Below, piece by piece: positions 55,546 through 64,000 of a stretch of 64,000 bases of DNA (positions are counted from its first letter, which is position 1; each line of letters starts with the position of its first letter). Source of the DNA: Verrucomicrobiales bacterium (GTDB taxonomy: Bacteria > Verrucomicrobiota > Verrucomicrobiia > Limisphaerales > UBA9464); NCBI GenBank assembly GCA_027488845.1, contig JAIYBC010000052.1, positions 79,941-143,940 of the forward strand, read 5' to 3'. The translations under genes were made by a program, and so were the position numbers. The notes beneath the pieces were generated by a model. That model searched no databases. It was not told the origin of the DNA and was given only the letters and a program-made list of their open reading frames with translations.

Positions 55546-56436
55546 CTAATTGTCATTCCACATTTTGCAAAGAGCCCCCAGAAAGGCATCAAGGTCTGCC
55601 TTGTTCCACTGGACACTGGAGTTCCCAAGTAGATAGTATTGCCAGTTCACGCAGACTAGCTTGGATCTATCGGCTGAGATTAGCCAGTTGACGCTATTGA
55701 TAAATGTTTCCGTATACGATGTTTCCACGAACTGATCTGCAGGGACATTGTAAAGTAATCCCTCAATGTAATAAGATGGTGCCACGCCTTTGCCGAGCAC
55801 CCCGGCATCCACCATTCGGGATCTCATATTCTTCAATATCCTGACCATTGGCTTCAGCATAAGATTGGATGCTTGATGACCGGCAGTCAGGTTTTCTGAA
55901 TGTTGCTTCGGGTAGTTGATAATATCTCCCGATGGAGTTTGAAATGCAATTCCGGTGACGTAGTCGCTGGTTCTAATCCCGCTGAACGACTTGAACCTTC
56001 TGTACTCGCAGCAAACAATTATGTCAGCACTGCGTCGATTATTGTTGGCATTTATCTTGATCGCCTTTGGCCCGACACTGATGGAATCTGCGCCAAAGGT
56101 ATTTTTGAGATGTGCAATGACGGCATTTTTGAATTCTTCCCGGGAATAGGTAGCTGGAGTTACGTGATTGAGATAGGCGCTGGTCTCGGTCGGATTTAAC
56201 TGAGCCAAATCATAATGAAATGTTGATTGCAAACAAATGACCACGTCAACATCAGACTCGGCGTAGATGTTTGTGTCATTTCCGTAGGAGCCCTGAAGGA
56301 ATACATTGAATTTCTTATCAGCGTATCCGGAATTCGGGTCAAGGAGCGTCGAACGAATTGTTTGATAGGTGGAAGCTGATTGTGACACAGAGCCTTGGTG
56401 TGACCAGGTCTCTAATTGTGATTCGGGAATAGCCAT
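55546..56436 (-). CDS. CD-NTase (CBASS cyclic oligonucleotide synthase)
   Basis: This 296-residue nucleotidyltransferase has the core QGSYGNDTNIYAESDVDVVI with Gly49-Ser50 and metal-binding Asp62 and Asp64, and the third Asp138 in RRSADIIVCCEYR. C-terminal segments NYPKQHSENLTAGHQ and APSYYIEGLLYNVP fit the helical CD-NTase lobe. Such enzymes make cyclic di- or trinucleotides on infection. The product cannot be read from sequence, and the clade was not assigned. It begins 3 bp after the patatin gene, its likely effector. Confidence 0.88.
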   Translation of the reverse strand: MAIPESQLETWSHQGSVSQSASTYQTIRSTLLDPNSGYADKKFNVFLQGSYGNDTNIYAESDVDVVICLQSTFHYDLAQLNPTETSAYLNHVTPATYSREEFKNAVIAHLKNTFGADSISVGPKAIKINANNNRRSADIIVCCEYRRFKSFSGIRTSDYVTGIAFQTPSGDIINYPKQHSENLTAGHQASNLMLKPMVRILKNMRSRMVDAGVLGKGVAPSYYIEGLLYNVPADQFVETSYTETFINSVNWLISADRSKLVCVNWQYYLLGNSSVQWNKADLDAFLGALCKMWNDN

Positions 56437-56439
56437 AGT

Positions 56440-57420
56440 TCAATAGTTTAGAAATCGCTTCAGCATGACTTCATCTGAAGCATATGAGAGGCGACCTTTC
56501 TGAACCAATCGATTCAGTTTTCCAAGATCGTGCTCCAATAGATCTGTAGCCATCTCAGGTTCTGCAAAGGTCTGGTTTATGCGGATTGTAGGAACATCCT
56601 TGAACAGTATTGTGCGCAGAACCTCCATTGAACAGGTATTTGTTCCCAAGATCTTCTGTAGGAAATCTGAATTAAAGCCATGCCGAAGCATTGACCATCC
56701 CCCGAGCAGATGTCCAACCCTTTTCCAAGACGATGGATCTGGGTAGGTGCCGACTCCAAGACTAACCACTCGAAGTTCAGCATGAGTTTTCTTTAGTGCG
56801 CGGGTAGCATCAGCAATGGCATATAGGGTCGGGTTGTTAGCGCAGAATCCTCCATCACCAAGCTCAACAATGTCGCCATTGCTTTTGACAACAGTATGTG
56901 TTGTGAAGAACGGGTAGGCAGAGCATGATGAAATGACAGCATCAGCCACTCTGCAACCAAAGAACGGAACGAAGGAACCAGTGCTGCCATGTGCTTGTTC
57001 AACCGAGGCCTTAAATACCAAAGGACGCTCGTCTTTCCAGTTGGTCGCAACAATCCCGATGGCTGTTTTGAAATGCTTTATCTCAGTCTCTCCAAATACA
57101 GAAGTTGCCAAGTATTTAAGAGCTTCAGATCGTGGGCCTGGACGCACCTGTTTCATTATGGTGGGCACGTGTTCTCGATACAGTTTGAGGACAGTCTGAA
57201 CTGAATCTCCTCGAGCTAACATGGTGGCGATAATTGCCCCTGTGCTAGTTCCAAAGATTAAATCAAAACTTTTATGGATCGGGCGTCCACTGTTCTTCTC
57301 AATCTCATCTAGTATTCCAAGAGTGTAGAAGCCTTTTGCACCACCGCCATCCAATGACAAAATGCAATACGGTTTTTCGACTGGCCGCTCACTGGTCTCG
57401 TTTGAATGCGATTGTTCCAT
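56440..57420 (-). CDS. Patatin-like phospholipase, CapV-type CBASS effector
   Basis: This 326-residue protein has the patatin motifs: oxyanion loop SLDGGGAKGFYTLGIL (24-37), nucleophile elbow GTSTG with Ser59, and catalytic Asp189 in LGDGGFCANNP. CapV effectors bind the cyclic nucleotide made by the adjacent CD-NTase and break down the cell membrane. It is the first gene of the four-gene cluster and its upstream gap (57421-57686) probably holds the promoter. A cytoplasmic lipase is likely, since no signal peptide is seen. Confidence 0.9.
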   Translation of the reverse strand: MEQSHSNETSERPVEKPYCILSLDGGGAKGFYTLGILDEIEKNSGRPIHKSFDLIFGTSTGAIIATMLARGDSVQTVLKLYREHVPTIMKQVRPGPRSEALKYLATSVFGETEIKHFKTAIGIVATNWKDERPLVFKASVEQAHGSTGSFVPFFGCRVADAVISSCSAYPFFTTHTVVKSNGDIVELGDGGFCANNPTLYAIADATRALKKTHAELRVVSLGVGTYPDPSSWKRVGHLLGGWSMLRHGFNSDFLQKILGTNTCSMEVLRTILFKDVPTIRINQTFAEPEMATDLLEHDLGKLNRLVQKGRLSYASDEVMLKRFLNY

Positions 57421-57686
57421 AGGATCTAATCGTACCGTAAAAAATGTTTGAAAAGAAGTTGCAGATCCTTCAAGAAGGACTACTCAAGAGCCAAAGACGG
57501 TGCACTAGTCGAGATCGAGGTAGTCCAAAAAGAAGGAAATGAAGCGATAATCTCGGTTTGTGGATTTCTTAGGATGGATTTTGCCAGCTTCTCAGGGCTA
57601 TTTCTAGGAATGGAATTCAGAAGGTAGAAGTTACTTCGGATGCTGTCAACAATGCCTGACGTCTGTCGAGGCTAGAATCTGCGCAA

Positions 57687-57881
57687 TTACCGCTTTCCTA
57701 AACGCCCCAGCTCCCTCGCTATAATCTCGATGGTTGCTTCAATCTCCCGCAGCAACTCGATGATCGTCTGCGCTTCCTCAATGCAGCAGCAATCTTGCCG
57801 CCTCAATAGGCCGTCGAACAACTGTCGGATCGAACGACGGAAAGCCCGATGGAATTTGGAACCTTGATCTGGGTGTTTCAT
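57687..57881 (-). CDS. Small basic/helical protein, unknown
   Basis: This 64-residue protein (for example FHRAFRRSIRQLFDGLLRRQ, then EAQTIIELLREIEATIEIIARELGRLG) looks like two helices, the second amphipathic. It has no known domain. It lies upstream of the defence cluster, on the same strand but 266 bp away. It may be a regulator, but whether it is expressed is not shown by the sequence. Confidence 0.4.
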   Translation of the reverse strand: MKHPDQGSKFHRAFRRSIRQLFDGLLRRQDCCCIEEAQTIIELLREIEATIEIIARELGRLGKR

Positions 57882-58605
57882 ATGCGCCCAAGATAGTCGA
57901 TCACTGCAAATTCAGGGAGACTCCGCAATATGCCAGTTCCGGCAACCCACCGTAGCTGGCAATTGTGGACACCTGTTACTGACTGGAGAAGGCCAAACGT
58001 TACCGGCGACATACAGGGTATGTAGGGGCGAGTGCCCGTCACGACCCGACTTCCACGGCATAACCGCCGCACCACTGACTCCCCAACGTGTCGTCGGCTA
58101 CCGCCCGACTTAATGCATTTTCCTTCGGCTATCGGGTCGAGTCCCCCTAACCGGTGTCCTTTAACCAAAATGCATTAAGTCGGGCGCACAGTCCGATTGT
58201 CCTTTAGCCGCCGACACGTTGGGGGACTGGCATTGGAATAGGTGCTACCGCACCGACAACGAGTTCGCGGACGCGACCGGTTCATGCAGAAGCGTGGATC
58301 ACGACGGGCTTCGACCCGAGACGACTATTCGGAAAATGCGCCACTCTGACTGAAGCTCATCAAACTGGCGCGCATTGGCGCGTCCGCTTCTCCGCCTCTG
58401 GCATTTTTGACGGTCTTTTCCGATTCCTTATCCGCGGGGTATCATGCCAGCACGGGTTCCTTCGGAATTCAAAACCAGCCGCCATTACCCCGCCGGCTTG
58501 CACCCAACGCAGTTGTCGGCGTTTGGCCAAGAGCCAGAGCACGACCGCAGCCTGAAACGACCCGGGCCTTTCGGTCGTGGTGGAGTGGCGGCTGATCTTG
58601 GAACC
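57882..58605. other. Gene-free stretch with large inverted repeat
   Basis: This 724-bp stretch separates the defence cluster from the TraG-like gene. It contains the double inverted repeat at 58081-58224. No coding frame with a recognisable domain is seen. It is a candidate for an origin, transfer or attachment site. Confidence 0.5.
58081..58224. repeat. Double-armed inverted repeat (144 bp)
   Basis: Outer arms 58081-58100 and 58205-58224 match at 19 of 20 positions. Inner arms 58102-58121 and 58167-58186 match perfectly over 20 bp (left arm CGCCCGACTTAATGCATTTT). The loop is 45 bp, and an 18-base bulge (58187-58204) lies in the right strand between inner and outer arms. It could fold into a long cruciform. 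Confidence 0.92.
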
Positions 58606-59880
58606 ATGAACGCCCCCAACCCAATCATCAGCATCGGAGAACAAGGTGGCTGGGGCCAAACCCAGCTTTTTGGCATTTCAGCTACCGACCAACGACAGCA
58701 CGTGTACGTCATCGGCAAGACCGGTTCTGGCAAGACCACCCTGTTGCGGAATCTCATTTTGCAACATATCGAGCTGGGACATGGGGTTGGACTCATCGAC
58801 CCCCACGGGGATTTGGCCGAGGAACTGTTGCACCACATCCCGCCCCGGCGTGCCGACCACCTAGTCTACTTCAACCCGGGAGATCTGGAGTTTCCCATTG
58901 GGCTGAACCTCCTGGCGCACGTGGAACCAGACCGCCGCCATTTGGTGGCCTCCGGGATTGTGGGGGCGCTCAAGGGCATCTGGCGGGACTCCTGGGGGCC
59001 GCGGCTCGAATACATTCTCTACAATGCCCTCTCGGCTCTGTTGGAATGCGAAAACGTCACCCTACTGGGCGTCAACCGGATGCTCCTGGACGACCGCTAC
59101 CGCGCCAGGATCCTCCGGCAGGTGAAGGACCCATTCATCCGCGCCTTCTGGATGGAGGAATATGCCTGCTACGACGAACGGTTCAAACGGGAGGCCATCG
59201 CGCCAATCCAGAACAAGCTCGGGCAGTTCCTCCAGAGTCCGGTCATCCGGAACATTCTCGGGCAGGTGCGGAACAAGGTCAGCATTCCCTTCGTCATGGA
59301 CGATTCCCGCTTGTTCCTCGCCAACCTTTCAAAGGGGCGGATCGGCGAGGACAAGGCCAACCTGCTCGGTTCATTGCTCGTCACCCAGTTCCAACTGAGC
59401 GCGATGGCGCGGGCCAACCAGCCCGAGGCCGAACGCCGCGATTTCTACCTGTTTATCGACGAGTTCCAGAACTTCTCGACGGATGCGTTTGCCTCCATCT
59501 TGGCGGAGGCCCGCAAATACCGTCTGTGCCTCGTACTCTCCCACCAATACATCGATCAGTTGTCCCTGCCGGTGCGGCAGGCCGTTTTTGGCAACGTTGG
59601 GACACTGATTTCCTTTCGGATTGGCCATGCTGACGCGGAGGTCATGGCCAAGGAGTTTGGCGAAACCTTTTCCGTGAACATGCTCGCCGACTTGGGCCGC
59701 TTCGAGGCGGCGGTGAAGCTGCTGGAGGACGGCTCGAACCGGCAACCTTTTCTAGCCAAGATGCTTCCGCCGCTGAAAGGCGCAACCGGAAGGAGGGATA
59801 GGTTTGTCGCCCGGTCACGCGAGCGGTTTGCAACCCGGCGTGGTATTGTTGAGAAAAGACTGAACCGGTGGACGACGTAG
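58606..59880 (+). CDS. TraG/VirD4/HerA-like ATPase (DNA transfer coupling type)
   Basis: This 424-residue ATPase has Walker A VIGKTGSGKTTLLRNL, then GLIDPHGDLAEEL, Walker B DFYLFIDEFQNFS and the sensor region LVLSHQYIDQL. It lacks the N-terminal membrane helices of true VirD4, so it resembles the soluble conjugative-transfer family found beside replication-relaxation genes. It probably drives DNA during mobilisation. The ATG at 58606 was chosen over one at 58444, since the conserved start IISIGEQGGWGQ follows it. Confidence 0.88.
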   Translation: MNAPNPIISIGEQGGWGQTQLFGISATDQRQHVYVIGKTGSGKTTLLRNLILQHIELGHGVGLIDPHGDLAEELLHHIPPRRADHLVYFNPGDLEFPIGLNLLAHVEPDRRHLVASGIVGALKGIWRDSWGPRLEYILYNALSALLECENVTLLGVNRMLLDDRYRARILRQVKDPFIRAFWMEEYACYDERFKREAIAPIQNKLGQFLQSPVIRNILGQVRNKVSIPFVMDDSRLFLANLSKGRIGEDKANLLGSLLVTQFQLSAMARANQPEAERRDFYLFIDEFQNFSTDAFASILAEARKYRLCLVLSHQYIDQLSLPVRQAVFGNVGTLISFRIGHADAEVMAKEFGETFSVNMLADLGRFEAAVKLLEDGSNRQPFLAKMLPPLKGATGRRDRFVARSRERFATRRGIVEKRLNRWTT

Positions 59881-59916
59881 ACGGATCGGTGATCGGTTTC
59901 CCGCGAACTTCGCGAG

Positions 59917-61092
59917 TCAGTGCCTATCAGTGTTGTCTGCAAAAAATTGACGTACAACCTCCCGCCAAGTCGTGCGAGTTTCGGTCACTTCCGCTGTGAT
60001 TTGAAGATTACAGTTGGAGGCCTTTGGCAAACCATCCGACATGACTCGTCCTTCGAGATTGATCGTTCCGCTCTTTCGGGAGCCGACGTAAAATGCAAGC
60101 GAAGGCCAAAGTGTGCGGCCAGGCTGAAGATGGCCGAAATCGAAATTCAAGTGCCAGACACTGTCGAGATACTGAATTTCATAGGAAGGCTCGTTTCGCA
60201 GATTTACCGGCGTGAAGGGCTGTATCGCCGAGAGCAAACCCGTGTATGGTTGAGGGGTATCTATATCATAGTCGGATTCTTCACAGAATTCCCAAACGCG
60301 GTTGGGATCAAACAAGGAAAATTCAATACGAGTCGCCTTGGCGGGGAGATTGCCGATATTTGTCACCGTTAGAGCCGTATGTCGAAGGAGATCTAGGCGT
60401 TTGGCGCGAGTTACTACGTTCCTGTAGAAATCACGGTTGCGTTTCCGGAAAGGTAGGCTGGGCAGAACAAAAGGTCCTCGCGGTTCCTCTTCTTCAAAGT
60501 CGGGAATCTCAGGTTCATCCTCCACACGCAGGAACTGGCAAATGAAGTTGAATTCCGCGCCTCCGAGCTGGCGCGTGCCTGGCCGAGCAAAACATACTTC
60601 AAGATCGCCTTCCTTGAGCACGGAGTTGTCTGCTCCCATCTGAGCAATCTCATCCGGCTGGGCTTCCGCCGTGGAACTGCCGCGACGCAGATAGACCACA
60701 TTTGCCTTGAGTCTGCCGAAATCTCGACGGAGGAAGACTGGGCGTGGCTGGACCGGAATCTCGATAACGCCAACCTGGTGACCATGCAGTTCACTGGGGT
60801 AATAGGAGAACTTGATCGGACGCTGGACTTTGCTGTTCACGAACTGCTGCAGGGTCGCGTCGTCAAAATGCGCTTGGGCGGGGATTCCAACCACCTGGGG
60901 TAAAGCTCCAGCGCCATCAACACCAATCAGAATGTACGCCGGCCCAGAGCGCCAGGCGTTGACCATTGCTAGGATATCCTTCAGCAGCTCGCCCTTTTTA
61001 TCATCATCTCCGCCTACAAACAGATACTGATCACGTTTGAAGTCGAGGGACTCGGATTCGCAACGAAAGAGGAGTTGTTCCAATGCCGGCAT
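59917..61092 (-). CDS. AlbA_2/Schlafen-type putative DNA-binding protein
   Basis: This 391-residue protein has the AlbA_2 (Schlafen) core: ESLDFKRDQYLF, then LKDILAMVNAWRSGPAYILIGVDG and FVNSKVQRPIKFSY with VYLRRGSSTAEAQPDEI. The C-terminal half is beta-rich and of unknown fold. Schlafen-type proteins in bacteria occur in regulation and defence. It is antisense to its neighbours, so it is probably a separate cargo gene within the mobilisation module. Confidence 0.78.
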   Translation of the reverse strand: MPALEQLLFRCESESLDFKRDQYLFVGGDDDKKGELLKDILAMVNAWRSGPAYILIGVDGAGALPQVVGIPAQAHFDDATLQQFVNSKVQRPIKFSYYPSELHGHQVGVIEIPVQPRPVFLRRDFGRLKANVVYLRRGSSTAEAQPDEIAQMGADNSVLKEGDLEVCFARPGTRQLGGAEFNFICQFLRVEDEPEIPDFEEEEPRGPFVLPSLPFRKRNRDFYRNVVTRAKRLDLLRHTALTVTNIGNLPAKATRIEFSLFDPNRVWEFCEESDYDIDTPQPYTGLLSAIQPFTPVNLRNEPSYEIQYLDSVWHLNFDFGHLQPGRTLWPSLAFYVGSRKSGTINLEGRVMSDGLPKASNCNLQITAEVTETRTTWREVVRQFFADNTDRH

Positions 61093-61190
61093 GGTGAGCA
61101 ACGTGAACGAATTCGGGGGTGAGTGAAAGTTTCAAATGTTGCAAGGGTTGACGCCTTCGCGGGACCTACCAGCTCCGGTACTCTAGCTGG

Positions 61191-62072
61191 ATGGATTCCC
61201 GTCTCCCCCGTTTCAAACGCATTTCGGCGGTTTCACCCATCCAGATCACCCAACGCGACCGCGAGATCCTCCGCCAGGTGCAGCGGCACCGTTTTCTGCG
61301 TTCTTCGCAGCTTGCGGCCCTCCTCGCGGACCGGTCGCAGCAGCTTTTGCGGCGCCTCCAGTTGCTCTTCCACCACGGCTACCTGGAGCGTCCCCGCGCC
61401 CAGCTCGACTACTACCACCAAGGCGGCTCCCGCCATCTGGTGTATGGACTTGGAAGCAGGGGCGCAGCCCTCCTGAAGCAGGAAGGTCGTTGGGGCGAGA
61501 AGAACCGGGCCATTGGCCGGATCTTTCTGGAACACGCACTCCTGGTCTCCGACGTCATGGTGGCGCTGGAGTTGGCCTGCCGGAATGCGGAAGTCCGATT
61601 GCTCACCGAAGAGGAACTGTCCAGGAACGAGAGCCGATCGTTCCACTGGCAGGTCAACCTACAAGGTCTGGCCGTTGGAATAGTCCCTGACCGGGTTTTC
61701 GCCTTGGAGTTTTCTGCTGCCGGAGGCCAACGAGAACGGGCCTACTTCTTCCTCGAAGCGGACCGCGGCACCATGCCGGTGGTCCGCAAAAATCTCCTTC
61801 AGACTTCTTTCCATCGAAAGCTGCTCGCCTACGAGGCGACCTGGGAACAATCGCTTCACCGAACTCGTTTTGGTTTCCATCGCTTCCGGGTGCTGACGGT
61901 GACCAACAGTCCCGCACGGGTGCAGTCCCTCGTCAAAGCCTGCTCCGAAGTCGCCCGCGGCCGTGGTCTGTTCCTGTTCGCAGATCGGGGTGTCTTGGAG
62001 CGGCCAGATCTCTTGTCTGGGAAGATTTGGCAGACCGGTAACCCCGGCGAGTCTGGCGGTATTCTGGATTGA
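61191..62072 (+). CDS. Replication-relaxation family protein
   Basis: This 293-residue protein has a winged-helix start: ITQRDREILRQVQRHRFLRSSQLAALLADRSQQLLRRLQLLFHHGYLERP, typical of the replication-relaxation (plasmid MobC-like) family. The second half has FLEADRGTMPV, the conserved central motif. It acts on mobile DNA, possibly as a relaxase accessory or replication initiator. It precedes a primase gene on the same strand. Confidence 0.85.
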   Translation: MDSRLPRFKRISAVSPIQITQRDREILRQVQRHRFLRSSQLAALLADRSQQLLRRLQLLFHHGYLERPRAQLDYYHQGGSRHLVYGLGSRGAALLKQEGRWGEKNRAIGRIFLEHALLVSDVMVALELACRNAEVRLLTEEELSRNESRSFHWQVNLQGLAVGIVPDRVFALEFSAAGGQRERAYFFLEADRGTMPVVRKNLLQTSFHRKLLAYEATWEQSLHRTRFGFHRFRVLTVTNSPARVQSLVKACSEVARGRGLFLFADRGVLERPDLLSGKIWQTGNPGESGGILD

Positions 62073-62242
62073 GCCCCTTCAGCGCGGAGAACCGAGGTTG
62101 GTGCGGTTCCGGCTTTTCCTGTCATTGCCCATCCCGGCAAACCGCAGCGTCTTGGGGCATCCCTCTGGTTCTGTAAAATGCTTCCTGGAGGCGGATCAAT
62201 TTCTGAACCGCCGCAGTTCTTCACAACCACCACAGGAAAGCC

Positions 62243-63256
62243 ATGTCCAGAGCTTCATTCATCGACTTCCGGTCCGTCAAAGCGGCCCTCAGCATGGAGC
62301 AGGTGCTCCAGCACTACGGCCTCATGGATCGGTTCAAGCGGGGTCCAGATAGCCTCAGCGGACCCTGTCCGATTCACAAAGGAGAGAACCCCACCCAGTT
62401 CCGGGTCAGCCTCAGCAAGAACGTCTGGAACTGCTTCTCGGTCTGCAAACGGGGCGGCAACTCCCTCGATTTCATTGCGGCCATGGAGAAGGCAACCATC
62501 CACGCCGCCGCAGTGAAGGCCATCGAATGGTTTCGGCTCGATCCCAAGGCCTCGGCCGCAGTGGTCGAGGACCGGGACGAGTCAGGCGGCCAAGCGGGGC
62601 AGGTGACCGGGTCTTCGGCTCGGCCTCCGGCACAAGCCACGCTTCAATCAGAGGGCACCGCGCCCAACCCGCCTCTCAAATTCCGGTTGGACAAACTCCA
62701 GCGAGATCATCCCTACCTAACCGAACGCGGGCTGACCCTTGAAACCCTCGTGGATTTCGGAGTCGGTTTCTGTGCCAAGGGAATGATGGAAGGGCGCATC
62801 GCCATTCCGATCCACAATCCCGACGGACAGGTCGTCGCCTATTCGGGCCGCCATGTGGGCGAAGCGCCCGAAGGCACACCCAAGTACAAGCTTCCACCGG
62901 GATTTCGAAAATCCCTGGAGCTCTTCAACCTCGACCGCGCCAAGGCCGAATCCGGCATGCTCATCGTGGTAGAGGGATTCTTTGACGCCATGAAGCTGCA
63001 TCAGCTGGGGCACCGGAAAGTGGTCGCCCTCATGGGCAGTTCACTTTCCTCCGCCCAGGAGGAATTGCTCCGCCGGCACACCGACAAACACAGCCAGATT
63101 CTGGTGATGCTTGACGGAGATGATGCCGGCCGTAGTGCGGCGACCGAAATCGCTGCCCGACTGGCACAGCTGGCCTTCGTGCGAATTCACGCATTCGAGG
63201 AAGGCCGGCAGCCCGAACACCTCACCGCCGCAGAGCTGGCGGACATCCTCGCCTGA
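62243..63256 (+). CDS. DNA primase-like protein (CHC2 zinc finger + TOPRIM)
   Basis: This 337-residue protein begins with a CHC2 zinc finger (GPCPIHKGENPTQFRV, then WNCFSVCKRGGNSLDFI), a linker and a DnaG-like core (GVGFCAKGMMEGRIAIPIHNPDG, then FNLDRAKAES). The TOPRIM motifs are MLIVVEGFFDAMKL and ILVMLDGDDAGRSA. It lacks the helicase-binding C-terminus of chromosomal DnaG, in keeping with a mobile-element primase. It probably primes replication or conversion of transferred single strands. Confidence 0.9.
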   Translation: MSRASFIDFRSVKAALSMEQVLQHYGLMDRFKRGPDSLSGPCPIHKGENPTQFRVSLSKNVWNCFSVCKRGGNSLDFIAAMEKATIHAAAVKAIEWFRLDPKASAAVVEDRDESGGQAGQVTGSSARPPAQATLQSEGTAPNPPLKFRLDKLQRDHPYLTERGLTLETLVDFGVGFCAKGMMEGRIAIPIHNPDGQVVAYSGRHVGEAPEGTPKYKLPPGFRKSLELFNLDRAKAESGMLIVVEGFFDAMKLHQLGHRKVVALMGSSLSSAQEELLRRHTDKHSQILVMLDGDDAGRSAATEIAARLAQLAFVRIHAFEEGRQPEHLTAAELADILA

Positions 63257-63268
63257 AAGGAGACCCCC

Positions 63269-63598
63269 ATGGATGTCCATTGCTCCACCTGCGGGGAACC
63301 GTGGGACACGTTTCATCTCTGGCAGGATGCCGTTTTCGAGACGGGTCTGTCGCCAGAGCGAGCCGCCGCATGGCGTTTGCTGCCTCGCGCGGAGAAGCTC
63401 TCCACCCGGTACCGTGATGAGTTTCGCGCCGTTGGCTACGAGTTCGGCCAAAGCGTCATCAATGTCGTCCGATGCCCGTGCTGTCCCAAGGACGCTCAAC
63501 CGAACCTCGACCGGGTTCAAACCAAGGCAGCCTTGGAAGAACTCTTGGGTGACGACGAAGACGGGCTGGCAGCCACCTTCGAGGACTTCCGCCTATGA
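63269..63598 (+). CDS. Small zinc-ribbon protein on mobile element
   Basis: This 109-residue protein has CSTCGEPW near the start and CPCC (RCPCCPKD) in the second half, likely one zinc site. Such proteins accompany primase genes on mobile DNA in this lineage. Function unknown. It is 12 bp after the primase and overlaps the next gene by 4 bp. Confidence 0.7.
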   Translation: MDVHCSTCGEPWDTFHLWQDAVFETGLSPERAAAWRLLPRAEKLSTRYRDEFRAVGYEFGQSVINVVRCPCCPKDAQPNLDRVQTKAALEELLGDDEDGLAATFEDFRL

Positions 63599-63864
63599 GC
63601 GCCAAGTTCTCGCTGGGTCAGCTCGTGGCCACTCCCAACGCGTTGGCTCAAGTCACTCACGAGGAGATCACGGAGGCTTTGTCCCGGCATGTCCGGGGCG
63701 ACTGGGGCGACTGCGGTTCGGAGGATTGGGCAGCCAATGACTCCGCCCTGACGCACGGCTCCCGCCTCTTGTCGGTGTACCACACGGTGAACCGGACTAA
63801 GTTCTGGATCATCACGGAATGGGATCGGTCGGTGACGACCGTGCTCCTGCCCGAAGACTACTGA
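63595..63864 (+). CDS. Conserved mobile-element protein, unknown
   Basis: This 89-residue protein has the recognisable sequence LGQLVATPNALAQVTHEEI, then LSRHVRGDWGDCGSEDW, LTHGSRLLSVYHT and FWIITEWDRSVTTVLLPEDY. This is a widespread family on plasmids and integrated elements without known function. It starts at an ATG overlapping the preceding stop (ATGA). It is the last gene before a terminator. Confidence 0.8.
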   Translation: MSAKFSLGQLVATPNALAQVTHEEITEALSRHVRGDWGDCGSEDWAANDSALTHGSRLLSVYHTVNRTKFWIITEWDRSVTTVLLPEDY

Positions 63865-63870
63865 TTTCAC

Positions 63871-63904
63871 GGCCTCCCATCTTTTGCGGAGGCCGCTTTT
63901 CTTC
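63871..63904 (+). terminator. Rho-independent terminator
   Basis: The stem GGCCTCC (63871-63877) pairs with GGAGGCC (63888-63894) around a 10-base loop, followed by GCTTTTCTT. It closes the primase operon, 6 bp after its last stop. Confidence 0.8.
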
Positions 63905-63923
63905 CCGCCGGCCCCAACCAAAA

Positions 63924-63989
63924 GGCCGTCCACGCTCCCGGCGGAGAGACTCACACCCAGAGCTACCTGTTACTAGCAGGCGGACGGCC
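63924..63989. repeat. Inverted repeat after terminator
   Basis: GGCCGTCC (63924-63931) and GGACGGCC (63982-63989) form an inverted pair around 50 bp that themselves contain CCTG-N7-CAGG. It may be part of a small RNA or an origin site extending beyond the window. Confidence 0.4.
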
Positions 63990-64000
63990 GTCGAGAGACA

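Noticed and set aside
57878..58168. 96-residue minus-strand frame over the inverted repeat
   Set aside because: It runs through the palindrome, has no domain and poor composition.
58081..58224. Integron attC site
   Set aside because: The ends CCCCAAC/GTTGGGG break the core consensus at the outer bases, and no integron integrase or cassette array is present.
1..64000. CRISPR arrays, rRNA genes
   Set aside because: No regularly spaced 25-40 bp repeats and no rRNA-like segments were seen.

Overview
The first ~38.4 kb is very GC-rich, densely coded chromosome. Tat-exported proteins, a DUF2851 protein, an M56-peptidase/secretin fusion with a BlaI repressor, a Ser/Thr kinase beside an ECF-type sigma factor, a PEP-CTERM protein, and intergenic 'ACACGGATTTCACGGA' and GATTC repeats together suggest a member of the Verrucomicrobiota (Pedosphaera/Limisphaerales-like). 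This is inference: no rRNA or other marker gene lies in the window.

Regions. 1-3109 (-): a large methyltransferase/glycosyltransferase cut by the window edge. 3545-6605 (-): BlaI repressor plus M56-secretin fusion. 6770-10146: Tat-exported alkaline-phosphatase-fold protein, membrane protein, cupin-GNAT fusion. 10333-10711: VapBC remnant whose toxin has lost its N-terminal half. 10996-16578: sugar-isomerase-like Tat protein, sensor histidine kinase, large secreted protein, rhodanese. 16752-18479: Fe3+-type ABC permease without partner genes. 18614-20953 (-): phosphoesterase and DUF2851 protein. 21124-22524: HtrA-like protease. 22631-30916: packed operon of a GldA/F/G-like ABC system, a DUF4340 protein and an AsmA-like protein. 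30968-36643: 6-phosphogluconolactonase, membrane protein, Ser/Thr kinase overlapping a sigma factor. 36896-38407 (-): Tat-exported N,N-dimethylformamidase-like protein.

From about 38.5 kb to the end the window is accessory: base composition becomes uneven and mobile-element genes appear. It holds an IS5-type transposase, a giant secreted protein followed by a PEP-CTERM protein, an interrupted metallopeptidase gene, an HTH + RuvC-like pair, a large serine recombinase with small regulators, an AT-rich four-gene defence cluster (52890-57420), a ~145-bp double-armed inverted repeat, and a mobilisation/replication module (TraG/VirD4-like ATPase, replication-relaxation protein, CHC2/TOPRIM primase, small zinc-ribbon and conserved proteins, and a terminator). 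An AlbA/Schlafen-type gene sits inside that module on the other strand.

The strongest candidate for something new is the defence cluster. A patatin phospholipase (CapV-like) and a CD-NTase (together a minimal CBASS) are followed, on the same strand and with almost no gaps, by an OLD-family ATPase/TOPRIM nuclease and a UvrD-like helicase (together Gabija-like). Whether these are two neighbouring systems or one joint system cannot be decided from sequence alone. Secondary points of interest are a duplicated recombinase C-terminal module, the large inverted repeat, and the M56-secretin fusion.
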